Positions 1-8,702 of a DNA stretch of 64,000 nucleotides are shown here, piece by piece. This DNA comes from Verrucomicrobiales bacterium (GTDB taxonomy: Bacteria > Verrucomicrobiota > Verrucomicrobiia > Limisphaerales > CANJXF01). Where the stretch lies: assembly GCA_947478865.1 (NCBI GenBank), contig CANJXF010000015.1, forward strand, positions 1 through 64,000, in the 5' to 3' direction. Position 1 is the stretch's first letter. Each line of letters begins with the position of its first letter. Below the pieces are notes generated by a model. The model was not told the DNA's origin. It made no database searches and was given only the letters and a program-made list of their open reading frames with translations. A program made the position numbers and the translations under genes.

Positions 1-57
1 CGGTGCGGGACTCCGGTCGGCCTACGCTCCGCTTCGGCCTCCCTGCCTCCCGCACCG
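1..57. repeat. GC-rich inverted repeat at window edge
   Basis: Ten-base arms CGGTGCGGGA (1-10) and TCCCGCACCG (48-57) are perfect inverted repeats around a GC-rich centre, so the segment can fold into a long hairpin. The element may extend beyond the left window edge. It could be an extragenic palindrome or the end of an insertion element; no gene is visible in it. Confidence 0.55.
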
Positions 58-96
58 CAGGTCGAAGAAAACCAAACAGCAGAACCAAACAACCAA

Positions 97-140
97 GGGG
101 ACATTCTCTCCTGAGTTAAAGAGGGGACATTTCTAAAGAG
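97..140 (+). repeat. GGGGACATT direct repeats, possible IS-end remnant
   Basis: GGGGACATT occurs at 97-105 and again at 123-131, 26 bp apart, in AT-rich sequence with no gene. Short repeated GGGACATT motifs are often seen at transposase-gene borders, so this may be the end of an insertion sequence lying to the left. No transposase is visible in the window, so the assignment is tentative. Confidence 0.3.
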
Positions 141-155
141 CTTTGACACAAGAAA

Positions 156-191
156 AGCCGACGAGGTCCAGCCACGTCGGCTCTTTTTTTC
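156..191 (+). terminator. Rho-independent terminator
   Basis: A perfect 8-bp stem (AGCCGACG 156-163 with CGTCGGCT 175-182) and an 11-nt loop are followed directly by a run of T. It would end a rightward transcript entering from outside the window. Confidence 0.75.
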
Positions 192-355
192 TTTCTCGAG
201 CCTAAGGTCTGAAATTCCAATAGCCGCAAAAGGGAACGCAAAGAGGAAAAGATGTAGAGGTGAACCCAGCAATTCCTGAAACCATCTCGTGGTGCATTGG
301 CTCTAATTGCGTTGAAGCCACCGCACTTCGCGATTTTAGGCTAATGAAAATTGCC

Positions 356-3300
356 TCAATTGGTTCTTACCCTATACAAACGTTGGGATTCCGCCGCTGA
401 ATTATCCATAATCAAAACATTAGTAGCAATCACAGGGGTCAAGTTAGTCAAAATGGCCCACCCGTTCGTGGTGAGGGAAGGAAGATACTCGACGGTGTAA
501 TTGATTCCCGCTTGCCCGCTGAATTGAAAGCTGAACTGCGCCGGAAGCTTCTCGATCTTGCTGAATTCTGATGGGCGAGCCGGAATCGAAAGCCGATAAA
601 ACTGCTGGCTAAGTTGCTTCGAATCAAAATAGGAGAAACTGTTTGTGCTAACCGCAGCCGTAAAGTTGGTCACAACACTCCACGAACCTGTCGTCGGCGA
701 ATTTCGAGTTTCCACCTGGTAGGTCCGCCCGCCAACGGTAGCAAAAAAGATCTGAACCCCTTGGGCGCTTTGGGCAATGCGATCGATTCGCAGCGGTGGC
801 TCAGCTAGGACCAGCCGATAAAATTGCTGGGTGAGCTTACGTGAATCAAAATAAGAGAAACGGTTGGTGCTGAGACCAGCAGTGAAGTTGGTCGCAACGA
901 CCCACGCACCCGTTGCCAGTGACCCTCGAGTTTCCACCTGGTAGGTGCGCCCGCCCTCGACGCCAAATACGATCTCCAAGCCCTGCGCATTCGGCGTAGC
1001 ACGATCAATTCGCAGCGGTAGCTCAGCGAGGACCAACCGGTAGATCCGGTTGGTGTCGTAAACCAAATCGTTCACAACGACGTTCGTCGTAACAAGTGGT
1101 GCCGCAACACTCTTCAGCTCAGACCAAGGTGCGTTCGTCAGCGGAGCGTAATCGATCCTGTAAGGTTGTCCGGCCTGTGCATTGAAATAAAGTTTTGTGT
1201 AACCGGAAACGTAAGATGGCTTTTGGAGTTGAATTTTCTCGACGCCGAGAGGATTCACCACGATAAAAAAACTGTTCGTGCTGCTGAGAGATGGCGACCC
1301 ATTATCCGAGACTCGCACTCGGACCAGGTTCGTGGTTGCCGCTTGATTAGCAATCGGCGTCCAACTGAAACCTCCTTGTCCAGTAATAGAAGCACCTTCC
1401 GGTGAAGTTACTAATGAATACGTGACAACGTTGGAGGGCACGTCAGGGTCCATCGCAGAGTTCGTCATGAAGAATGGTTTTCCCACATCGATTACCGCGT
1501 TCGAAGCAGCTGAAATTGTTGGAGCCTTGTTGATTTCATTCACCATCACGGTGAAAAAATTTGTGCTGCTCAAGTTTGGCATGCCATTGTCCGTGACTCT
1601 TACGGATATGAGGTTCGTGCTCGGTCCTTGAGCTTCGGTCGGTGTCCATGAAAACACTCCGTTGCTCGCAAGACTTGCGCCTGATGGTGCCTCTACGAGA
1701 GAAAAGGTCAGCGTGTTGGAAGGGCTATCGACATCCGTCGCGAGATTGGTGACAAGCAACAAAGTCTCTTCATTTACGACCTGGATGGCGAGTGGCGTAA
1801 AGACTGGCGCATGGTTTACCGGGTTGACCGTCAACAGAAAAGTGTCGCTGTTTGTAATTCCATCAGAATCCGTTACAGCCAATGTTATCAAGGTTGTTCC
1901 AAACTGATTTGTTGCAGGCGATATGGAAACGGTGCGATTGGTCCCGCTTCCTCCGAAAACCAGACGCGATATCGGGACTAAGGAGGTATTAGATGATGTG
2001 GCTGCAACAACCAGGTTCGACGCGGGCGTTTCCAAGTCGCTTACATTGAATGGAATCACCACGCCCATACCATCCTGCTCTAGGCTTTGGTCGCCGACGT
2101 CAGAAATAAGAGGCCTTGTGGTTGTGCTGAGCTTAGTCACGAGGAAATCACTTCCACCCGCGCTGGTGGCCGTGTTCGTTCCGAACGAGGCACTGGAGAA
2201 GAACACACCTCCCACAAAGGCGTTTCCGAGACTGTCCAAAGCAATACTGTTTCCGTAATCGTAGTTAGTGCCCCCTCCTTTTTGAATCCATCTAAACGTC
2301 CCATTGCTAGCATACTTGGCAATGAATAGATCATGCTGTCCACTGCTGGTAATGTTCGTTCCAGAAAACGAAGCAGTCCCCCGGAAATATCCAGTGAGGA
2401 AAGCGTTTCCAACCCGATCAACGGCGACGCCGTATGCTTCGTCATCCCCGGTGGATGACCCCGCTTTTTGCGCCCAAAGAAAATTTCCGGCTGTGTCATA
2501 TTTTGCCAGAGCAATATCAGCGCTTCCGCTGCTGGTTAGGTTTGTGTTTCCAAAGGTCGCAGTGCTCCGAAATGATCCACAGACGTATGGATTGCCGAGC
2601 GTATCCACTGCGACGGAATAACAATAGTCATACGCGGCACTTCCTCCCGCTCGCCGAAGCCATTGCGCTATTCCGTTGTAATCATACTTCGCCAGAAAAA
2701 TGTCCTGAGCACCAAGAGAGTTAGCTACTTTTCCGGCAAAGGTGACCGCGCCTATTAACCATCCAGAAACAAAAACGCTACCAGAGTTATCGGCAGCTAT
2801 GCTAAAACCAACATCATCCGAAGGGCTGCCAAACGAATTTGCCCAGACCAAATTCCCACCTGCGTCGTACTTGGCCACAAAAACATCTCTACCCCCACCA
2901 CTAGTTAAAACAGTATTACCAAACGTTGCCGAGCTTGAAAAAATTCCCGCAACAAAAACATTCCCGACGGTGTCAGTGCAAACCGCGTTGGCATAATCAA
3001 CGTTGGTTCCGCCGCCGCGGCGAGCCCACAAAAAATTCCCATTCAAGTCGTACTTGGCCAGAAACATATCGTGCGTTCCTGCGCTCGTTAGATTGGTGGT
3101 GCCAAAATTTGCGGTGCTGGCAAATCGCCCGGCGACATAAATATTCCCGAGGCTATCCAAGGTAGTGCTGTAGGCCTCATCCGTGTTCGTTCCTCCTGCC
3201 CTCTTCAGCCAGACTCGACTTCCGTTGCTGTCGAGCTTCATCAAATAAATCTCGTCCAGTCCGCTGCTGACCATATTTGTTCCAAGAAAGCTAGCCGTCC

Positions 3301-3478
3301 CGGTGAATCGCCCGGTCACAATCGAATTTCCATTCTGATCCACCGCAATGCTGTTGCCATAATCATCACTTGTACTTCCGCCCGCTTTTGCCCAAAGAAA
3401 TTCCGGCGGGGTTCCAGCGCGCAGTTCAGGCAACCAGGCTAGGAGCAGGGATAAAATTAGAAACCAAGAAGGATACAT
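356..3478 (-). CDS. Secreted SBBP-repeat / cadherin-like domain protein
   Basis: This is a predicted exported protein of 1040 aa. The ATG at 3478 gives a clean signal peptide (MYPSWFLILSLLLAWLPELRA); a TTG 21 bp upstream is also possible. The N-terminal half holds about seven repeats of roughly 60 aa with the SBBP beta-propeller pattern (GN-x-F-V-x-G-x-F, then F-G-N-T-x-L-T-S-x-G, then D-x-F-L-A-K-Y). Two cadherin/Ig-like repeats follow (N-x-A-P-x-F ... F-S-W-T-P ... V-R-V-x-D-N-G). The C-terminus has several copies of a Y-x-V-E ... W-x-x-x-T-N ... F-Y-R-L module also found at the end of the 5124-6983 product. No PEP-CTERM or sortase signal is visible. The role is unknown; adhesion or cell-surface scaffolding is an inference from the domains. 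Confidence 0.85.
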   Translation of the reverse strand: MYPSWFLILSLLLAWLPELRAGTPPEFLWAKAGGSTSDDYGNSIAVDQNGNSIVTGRFTGTASFLGTNMVSSGLDEIYLMKLDSNGSRVWLKRAGGTNTDEAYSTTLDSLGNIYVAGRFASTANFGTTNLTSAGTHDMFLAKYDLNGNFLWARRGGGTNVDYANAVCTDTVGNVFVAGIFSSSATFGNTVLTSGGGRDVFVAKYDAGGNLVWANSFGSPSDDVGFSIAADNSGSVFVSGWLIGAVTFAGKVANSLGAQDIFLAKYDYNGIAQWLRRAGGSAAYDYCYSVAVDTLGNPYVCGSFRSTATFGNTNLTSSGSADIALAKYDTAGNFLWAQKAGSSTGDDEAYGVAVDRVGNAFLTGYFRGTASFSGTNITSSGQHDLFIAKYASNGTFRWIQKGGGTNYDYGNSIALDSLGNAFVGGVFFSSASFGTNTATSAGGSDFLVTKLSTTTRPLISDVGDQSLEQDGMGVVIPFNVSDLETPASNLVVAATSSNTSLVPISRLVFGGSGTNRTVSISPATNQFGTTLITLAVTDSDGITNSDTFLLTVNPVNHAPVFTPLAIQVVNEETLLLVTNLATDVDSPSNTLTFSLVEAPSGASLASNGVFSWTPTEAQGPSTNLISVRVTDNGMPNLSSTNFFTVMVNEINKAPTISAASNAVIDVGKPFFMTNSAMDPDVPSNVVTYSLVTSPEGASITGQGGFSWTPIANQAATTNLVRVRVSDNGSPSLSSTNSFFIVVNPLGVEKIQLQKPSYVSGYTKLYFNAQAGQPYRIDYAPLTNAPWSELKSVAAPLVTTNVVVNDLVYDTNRIYRLVLAELPLRIDRATPNAQGLEIVFGVEGGRTYQVETRGSLATGAWVVATNFTAGLSTNRFSYFDSRKLTQQFYRLVLAEPPLRIDRIAQSAQGVQIFFATVGGRTYQVETRNSPTTGSWSVVTNFTAAVSTNSFSYFDSKQLSQQFYRLSIPARPSEFSKIEKLPAQFSFQFSGQAGINYTVEYLPSLTTNGWAILTNLTPVIATNVLIMDNSAAESQRLYRVRTN
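591..1034 (-). repeat. 222-bp tandem duplication inside the SBBP gene
   Basis: Two adjacent units offset by exactly 222 bp (starting near 591 and 813) are strongly similar at DNA level; both begin AGCCGATAAAA and both carry GAGTTTCCACCTGGTAGGT. The offset is 74 codons, so the duplication adds one whole C-terminal module in frame. The conserved DNA implies a fairly recent duplication. Confidence 0.7.
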
Positions 3479-3721
3479 GGCGCGGGGAAAAACTAGCAAA
3501 AACAGGGGGAAATCTCAATCAATTTTTGAGGTGAATCCCAAGTATTTGGAGCCAGATTTTCGCATTGCTGGCGCACTTCTCCTTGGTAAGCCGGGCTCTT
3601 GGGTATGAATCAGTGACCCATCCAGCCATCATGCGATTGCAAGCGCAAGCCATCGAGAAAAAACAATTTGTGAAATCCAAATCCTTTTTCGTATCGTTTC
3701 TTGGCTATCTAAACAAAATTT

Positions 3722-4495
3722 ATGAAAATCCAGAGCGCGCGCCGTTCACTATCGATTCATCCTGCCGAAGTCGTCGCCTCGACTTCTTCCAGATCCGCCA
3801 ACGTTTCTGGGACTAACCGAAAACGCACTCCATGGATAACAACTCTGTTCGTGCTCTCCCTAGCCCTCCCCCTGTTTGCGGCGCCGTATCTTCGCGTTGG
3901 TCAAGTGGATGGTGTCGCCCTGCTACCTTCCCCGCCCGCGATCGATTCTGCCGAGCAACTTGCCGACCTTGCTTCGGCCAGAGCTGTATTCAAAGCGCGC
4001 ACGACCTCGGAGGAAACTCGCGCATTCAAGGATGCCACACTTTCGATCTTCAACTTTGCGCCCGCCATCGCGCCAGAGTTTCAACCGGGAAAGTTTCCGA
4101 AAACGGAAGCGCTCTTCGAGAGAGTCAAGACCAACGTCAGCGACGTCATAAATCTTCCCAAGGACCATTGGCATCGGAAGCGGCCCTACGAATTGGACGG
4201 CGAATTGTCGTTGGGTAAGCCGGAAAAAAGTTTCAGCTATCCGAGCGGACACTCCACACGTGGCGCTATGCAGTCTTTGATCCTGGCGGAATTATTTCCT
4301 GAAAAACGCGACGCTATTTTGCAAATCGGCCGCAACATCGGTTGGGACCGCGTGTTGATTGGAAAACATTTTCCGACCGATGTTTATGCCGGACGAGTTC
4401 TCGGCCAGGCCATCGTCCGCGAACTAATGGCCAGCGCTGAATTTCGCCGTGACCTGGCAGAAGCCAAGGCGGAGGTTCTAGGCTCCATTAAGTAA
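3722..4495 (+). CDS. PAP2-family (class A-like) acid phosphatase
   Basis: This 257-aa protein has the three-part PAP2 / vanadium-haloperoxidase signature: K147-x6-R154-P, then P174-S-G-H177, then R210-x5-H216-x3-D220. His216 is the expected phospho-histidine nucleophile and His177 the acid/base. A hydrophobic stretch at about residues 37-54 ends AAP, which suggests export or membrane anchoring after a long basic N-terminus; a later start would give a shorter leader. The length and the K-x6-RP ... PSGH spacing fit periplasmic non-specific acid phosphatases better than multi-pass lipid phosphatases. It converges on rnhA with a 5-bp gap. Confidence 0.85.
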   Translation: MKIQSARRSLSIHPAEVVASTSSRSANVSGTNRKRTPWITTLFVLSLALPLFAAPYLRVGQVDGVALLPSPPAIDSAEQLADLASARAVFKARTTSEETRAFKDATLSIFNFAPAIAPEFQPGKFPKTEALFERVKTNVSDVINLPKDHWHRKRPYELDGELSLGKPEKSFSYPSGHSTRGAMQSLILAELFPEKRDAILQIGRNIGWDRVLIGKHFPTDVYAGRVLGQAIVRELMASAEFRRDLAEAKAEVLGSIK

Positions 4496-4500
4496 CCAGG

Positions 4501-5022
4501 CTAGAGCAGATCCATTTGCGTCGGTGGCCCGCTGCGCGTGGAGATTGATTCGGTCGCAATCACGAGGGTCTCTTGGCAAATTTTTTGCGCTCGAACTTTT
4601 GCAATCTCCTCTCCGGCCAATTCGTCGCAGCGTTCATTTTCGGCGTGGCCAGCGTGACCTTTGACCCAACGCCAGGCTAGTCGATGCGACTTGGTCAATC
4701 CATCGAGTTCGCGCCAGAGATCTTCATTCTTAACCGGATTGCCGTCGAGCGTTCGCCATCCTCGCATTTTCCAGTTTCGCAACCAGGTAGTCATCCCGCC
4801 TTTGAGGTAAGACGAGTCCGTAAAAATCTCAATCTCGCAAGGCTCGGTCAAAGCACGCAGGGCACCGATGGCCGCCTGCAATTCCATTCGATTATTGGTG
4901 GTGAGCTTCTCGCCACCGCTGACTTCCTGGGTGTGCGTGCTGAACTTCAAAACGGCCGCCCAACCGCCTGGACCGGGATTTCCAGAGCAGCCGCCGTCAG
5001 TGTGAATGAGAACTTTTTTCAA
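4501..5022 (-). CDS. rnhA: Ribonuclease HI
   Basis: This 173-aa enzyme cleaves the RNA strand of RNA-DNA hybrids (R-loops and lagging-strand primers) in the cytoplasm. The catalytic carboxylates are all visible: D9 (HTDGG), E47 (NNRMELQA), D69 (FTDSSY) and D133 (NERCDELA), with the conserved WVKGHAGH segment near residues 119-126. It starts at TTG, since no in-frame ATG precedes the first catalytic strand. The C-terminus is about 20 residues longer than in E. coli and carries no recognisable extra domain. Confidence 0.95.
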   Translation of the reverse strand: MKKVLIHTDGGCSGNPGPGGWAAVLKFSTHTQEVSGGEKLTTNNRMELQAAIGALRALTEPCEIEIFTDSSYLKGGMTTWLRNWKMRGWRTLDGNPVKNEDLWRELDGLTKSHRLAWRWVKGHAGHAENERCDELAGEEIAKVRAQKICQETLVIATESISTRSGPPTQMDLL

Positions 5023-5123
5023 CCGGCGAAAGTGTTAACAGAGTTTGCCCGCCGTTCGAGTGAAAATTGCAATGCCGCTAAACGCTTCAGCGTAGAGGGC
5101 GTTGACAACGAATCAAAACGGCA

Positions 5124-6983
5124 TCATGGCGTCCCGATCGCACGGTAATAACGCTGGTTGACAGGTGACGAAATCGTATCGACGAACAGGTAGGGTGAGG
5201 CAGGAAGAAAAAGATTCGTCAAAGTTGTCCAATTCGTGTCTGACAGTGAAGAGGTCGTTTGCAGTTGATAATGTGCGCCGATGGTTCCGCGAATTGTGAT
5301 GGCTGGCCCATTTTCCATCGATTGCGCGGAGAGTTGGGCTGCCTGCGCATAAAAGCCGACAAAGGGGGCGCCGGTATTGAATTTTAAGAGAGCTGCATCG
5401 CCGCCATTTAGGTTAAGACTGAGCCGGCGCTTCGTGCTGAATGCCGGGAGTCCATTGGTGATCAACTGTCCCGTAGATGGGTCGAGCATAATGAGATTGG
5501 TCAGGGATCCAGAGAGATTGGAAAAATCCAGCACGATGGTCTGCATGCAATCTGCCGACGTCCCAGTGGGATCGGTCAGCCCGTTAACCACCAGCATGTA
5601 AACTTGATTGCTATAAGCTGGCCCATCCATGCTCTCGTCAAGCGGGGTTAACCAGGCAATTACCCCATCGCCATGCAGCCCGTTGTTTTTCACCGCGGCT
5701 GTGTTCGTCGTAAAGAATCCCGTCAAGTATGGATCATTCTTCCCGCTCTCCCACCAGCTGTAACCGAGCGAATTGCGCAAACTGGAATTCACTGAAGCTT
5801 GCGGATCGTTGAGGAAAGAATCGGCGATCGGACTGAAATTAGTGACACCGCCACTGATAGATTTGCCGCGAATGAACAGGATGCTGGTCGTGTAGCCGCC
5901 CACCGGAAAATTAGGATCATCGCTGCCCGGTCCGGGAGGAACTCCATTGGGGAAAAGAGCCGTGTTCGTATTGTGCAGGTCGTAAATTGGTTTTAATCGC
6001 AGCAAAGCTTTTCCAAGATTTCGCGCGCGTTTGTTGACATCCGTTATTTCGGTATAGAGCCCGTTGGAGTTAGTGACGCTGTCCCCCGAACCATTGAACG
6101 TTTTCGTGAACAGGGAACCAGCACTCGTGTTATAGGTAAAATCGGTGAAGCTTTTCACGTTGAATGCCATCGCCGCAAAGGTGTTGAGCCGAAGCTCGGA
6201 TGGTGAAGGATCGCGAAAGACATGTCCGTCGTAGTCCTGAACCGCATGAAAGGTTTGCCGGTAAATGGCCAACGGAATTCCATAAGCCCGGGCGTACTCG
6301 CGATCCTGGCGCAAGAAGCCATACCAGTTTTTAATCTGAGCGCTTCCCGGTCCCGGGATAACCGCCCCAGTGTGGTTCGGTTCGTTGATGTCATATACCG
6401 ATTCCCATGGGTAGGTATCGAAGCAGAGCATGTCGGGCTGCGCCCGGCTGATGAAATCGGACAGCTTGGCGTCTTCAATCTGACCGCCCCAATTATTGTG
6501 ATAGAGAATTGCATTAGGCCAATTGCTGCGAACCGCAACAAACCAATCCACCAAGCGAGTGCGGACTGTGTCGTCATTCAAATTCCACTCATCACCGAGT
6601 TGAATGCTGACGAGCTGGTTGGTGTAGGGAATTTCGTTGGTGCGCGAAAAGGAATCTCCGTTTCCAGTCTGACCGACGCCCATCGTGGGCATATTCATTT
6701 CGTCAGAGACCCAGCGCGCCCAGGGAAATCCCGGTGTGGAACCCGCGAAGGTTGAGATCGGCCCCAGATTCCCGGTTGAGTTAAAGATAAAGTTTATCGC
6801 GGTGTAATTCGCATTGGAGAAGGTGTCCAAATGAAAGTAGTTGTCCGGTTGGACCAAGCCCTGAATTTGCAATCCGCGATTCAGTAAAATCTGATTTCCT
6901 TTGCTGATTTGTGCGGAGCTGTTCGAGCATAACATCAGAATGAAAAGGGATACACAACACGCAAAGAAACGGCACAACGACAT
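5124..6983 (-). CDS. Secreted TIM-barrel glycosidase-like protein
   Basis: This 619-aa exported protein has a signal peptide at residues 1-24 (ending SNSSAQ). The first 350 residues look like a (beta/alpha)8 hydrolase: alternating hydrophobic strands with carboxylates at strand ends, including QLGDEWN near residue 130 and MLCFDTYPWE near 185. These are candidate acid/base and nucleophile positions of a glycoside hydrolase. A beta-rich region follows, and the last 80 residues form the same Y-x-L-Q-T-T ... W-T-T-L-T-N ... Y-Y-R module found in the 356-3478 protein. I do not recognise a specific GH family. The gene lies 101 bp downstream of rnhA on the same strand. Confidence 0.7.
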   Translation of the reverse strand: MSLCRFFACCVSLFILMLCSNSSAQISKGNQILLNRGLQIQGLVQPDNYFHLDTFSNANYTAINFIFNSTGNLGPISTFAGSTPGFPWARWVSDEMNMPTMGVGQTGNGDSFSRTNEIPYTNQLVSIQLGDEWNLNDDTVRTRLVDWFVAVRSNWPNAILYHNNWGGQIEDAKLSDFISRAQPDMLCFDTYPWESVYDINEPNHTGAVIPGPGSAQIKNWYGFLRQDREYARAYGIPLAIYRQTFHAVQDYDGHVFRDPSPSELRLNTFAAMAFNVKSFTDFTYNTSAGSLFTKTFNGSGDSVTNSNGLYTEITDVNKRARNLGKALLRLKPIYDLHNTNTALFPNGVPPGPGSDDPNFPVGGYTTSILFIRGKSISGGVTNFSPIADSFLNDPQASVNSSLRNSLGYSWWESGKNDPYLTGFFTTNTAAVKNNGLHGDGVIAWLTPLDESMDGPAYSNQVYMLVVNGLTDPTGTSADCMQTIVLDFSNLSGSLTNLIMLDPSTGQLITNGLPAFSTKRRLSLNLNGGDAALLKFNTGAPFVGFYAQAAQLSAQSMENGPAITIRGTIGAHYQLQTTSSLSDTNWTTLTNLFLPASPYLFVDTISSPVNQRYYRAIGTP

Positions 6984-7060
6984 ATTCTAAATCATATCTT
7001 TATTTGAAAGGCAGAACAACGCCCAACTCACAAATACATCAGGAACTCAGAGAGAAACGC

Positions 7061-7094
7061 AAAAAAAAGCTGCCAGCGGTTGGCTGGCAGCTTT
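7061..7094 (-). terminator. Rho-independent terminator after icd
   Basis: A perfect 12-bp stem (7066-7077 with 7083-7094) encloses a 5-nt loop. Read on the minus strand it is followed by eight T. It lies 22 bp past the icd stop codon. Confidence 0.9.
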
Positions 7095-7115
7095 GCAGAA
7101 GAAATAGTTCCCAAA

Positions 7116-8477
7116 TTACATGTGCGCGATGATGTTATCACCGAACTCCGAGCATTTGATTTCTTTGCCACCTTCCATCTGCCGAGCAAAATCGTAGGTG
7201 ACGCGCTTGGAACGGATCGCGCCGTTTAGTCCTTGGATGATCAGGTCGGCCGCTTCGGTCCAGCCCATGTAGCGCAACATCATTTCACCCGAGAGCACCA
7301 CGCTGCCGGGATTCACTTTATCGAGGTTCGCATATTTCGGGGCCGTGCCGTGCGTGGCTTCGAAGATCGCGTGGCCGGTAATGTAATTGATATTTCCACC
7401 CGGTGCGATGCCGATCCCGCCGACCTGCGCCGCCAGTGCGTCGCTCAAATAATCGCCGTTCAAATTCAACGTCGCGATGACATCGAAATCTTCGGGGCGC
7501 GTGAGAACCTGTTGCAAAACGATATCGGCAATGGCGTCCTTAATCAGCAATGCGCCACCTTTCAAAGCCGCTTTCTGTTCGTCGTTTGCGGCAGGCTCGC
7601 CTTTTTCTTTCTTGGTTTTCTCCCATTGTGCCCAGGTATAAACTTTGTCGCCGAAAATCCGTTCCGCCGCGGCATAACCCCAATCACGGAAGGCGCCTTC
7701 CGTGTATTTCATGATGTTGCCCTTGTGCACGAACGTGACGCTCTTGCGTTTGAATTTCAGCGCGTATTCGATCGCCGCTTTGACGAGACGCACCGTGCCG
7801 ATGTTCGACACCGGCTTGATGCCAATCCCGACTTGCACTGGAATATTCGACGCGTCGTGGTCGGGTGCGGCGAGCTTCATGTATTCGGCGATCCTCTCTT
7901 TCGTGCCGAAACGGATTTTGCTGAAGTCCTTCGGAAATTCTTTCGCGATGAAATCCAAAATCTTCTGCGCTTCGGGCGAGCCGCCGACGTATTCGATTCC
8001 TGCGTAAATATCTTCCGTGTTTTCTCGGAAAATGGTCATGTCCACTTTCTCGGGATGTTTCACGGGAGACGGAACGCCGGTGAAGTATTGGACCGGCCGC
8101 AGACAAACATAGAGGTCGAGCATCTGGCGCAAAGCAACGTTGAGTGAACGGATCCCGCCGCCGATCGGCGTCGTCAACGGCCCTTTGATGCCGACGAGAT
8201 ATTCTTTGAATGCTTCGACCGTGTCATCGGGAAGCCAGTTGTTGAATTTCTGAAATGACGTTTCACCAGCGAAAACTTCGAACCAGGATATCTTCCGTTT
8301 GCCGCCGTACGCTTTTTCAACGGCAGCATCGAACACCCGTTCGCTTGCCGCCCAAATGTCAGCGCCGGTGCCGTCGCCGCGAATGAAAGGGATAACGGGA
8401 TTTTCAGGAACAGTGAGTTTGCCATTGGCAATGGTGATTTTGCCGCCAGCGGGAGGTGTGATGTCTTTGTAGGCCAT
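7116..8477 (-). CDS. icd: NADP-dependent isocitrate dehydrogenase
   Basis: This 453-aa TCA-cycle enzyme oxidatively decarboxylates isocitrate to 2-oxoglutarate in the cytosol. The substrate loop [13 protein letters not shown]-x-LD and the segment [14 protein letters not shown] are intact, as is [20 protein letters not shown]. The Lys-Tyr in the last motif are the residues that select NADP over NAD in the bacterial homodimeric type. The length is slightly above the E. coli enzyme (416 aa). A strong terminator follows, and a dxs terminator lies upstream, so it appears monocistronic. Confidence 0.95.
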   Translation of the reverse strand: MAYKDITPPAGGKITIANGKLTVPENPVIPFIRGDGTGADIWAASERVFDAAVEKAYGGKRKISWFEVFAGETSFQKFNNWLPDDTVEAFKEYLVGIKGPLTTPIGGGIRSLNVALRQMLDLYVCLRPVQYFTGVPSPVKHPEKVDMTIFRENTEDIYAGIEYVGGSPEAQKILDFIAKEFPKDFSKIRFGTKERIAEYMKLAAPDHDASNIPVQVGIGIKPVSNIGTVRLVKAAIEYALKFKRKSVTFVHKGNIMKYTEGAFRDWGYAAAERIFGDKVYTWAQWEKTKKEKGEPAANDEQKAALKGGALLIKDAIADIVLQQVLTRPEDFDVIATLNLNGDYLSDALAAQVGGIGIAPGGNINYITGHAIFEATHGTAPKYANLDKVNPGSVVLSGEMMLRYMGWTEAADLIIQGLNGAIRSKRVTYDFARQMEGGKEIKCSEFGDNIIAHM

Positions 8478-8633
8478 GATTATTGTTGAATTAAAATTGA
8501 GCGAGGAGTTGACGGAGGAATGCGATGAAAATCAAGCAAAAGAAGCTCCTTTCAGCAATCCCAGACCAAGCCATCACAATTTTTGCCCTGCGCGTGGACA
8601 AAATTCTCATCAGAACAATTGTCGCTAGCCAAG

Positions 8634-8682
8634 AAAAAGTTAGCCGGCGGGAATGCGAACTCACATCCACCACCGGCCAACT
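8634..8682 (-). terminator. Probable terminator of the xseB-dxs unit
   Basis: Arms AGTTAGCCGG (8638-8647) and CCGGCCAACT (8673-8682) pair over 10 bp with one G-T wobble. On the minus strand the hairpin is followed by TTTTTCTT. It lies 21 bp beyond the dxs stop codon. Confidence 0.65.
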
Positions 8683-8702
8683 CGAAAACTTGCTTTGATC
8701 AA

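Noticed and set aside
8491-8673. 60-codon leftward frame between dxs and icd
   Set aside because: It covers the dxs terminator hairpin and lacks any recognisable pattern.
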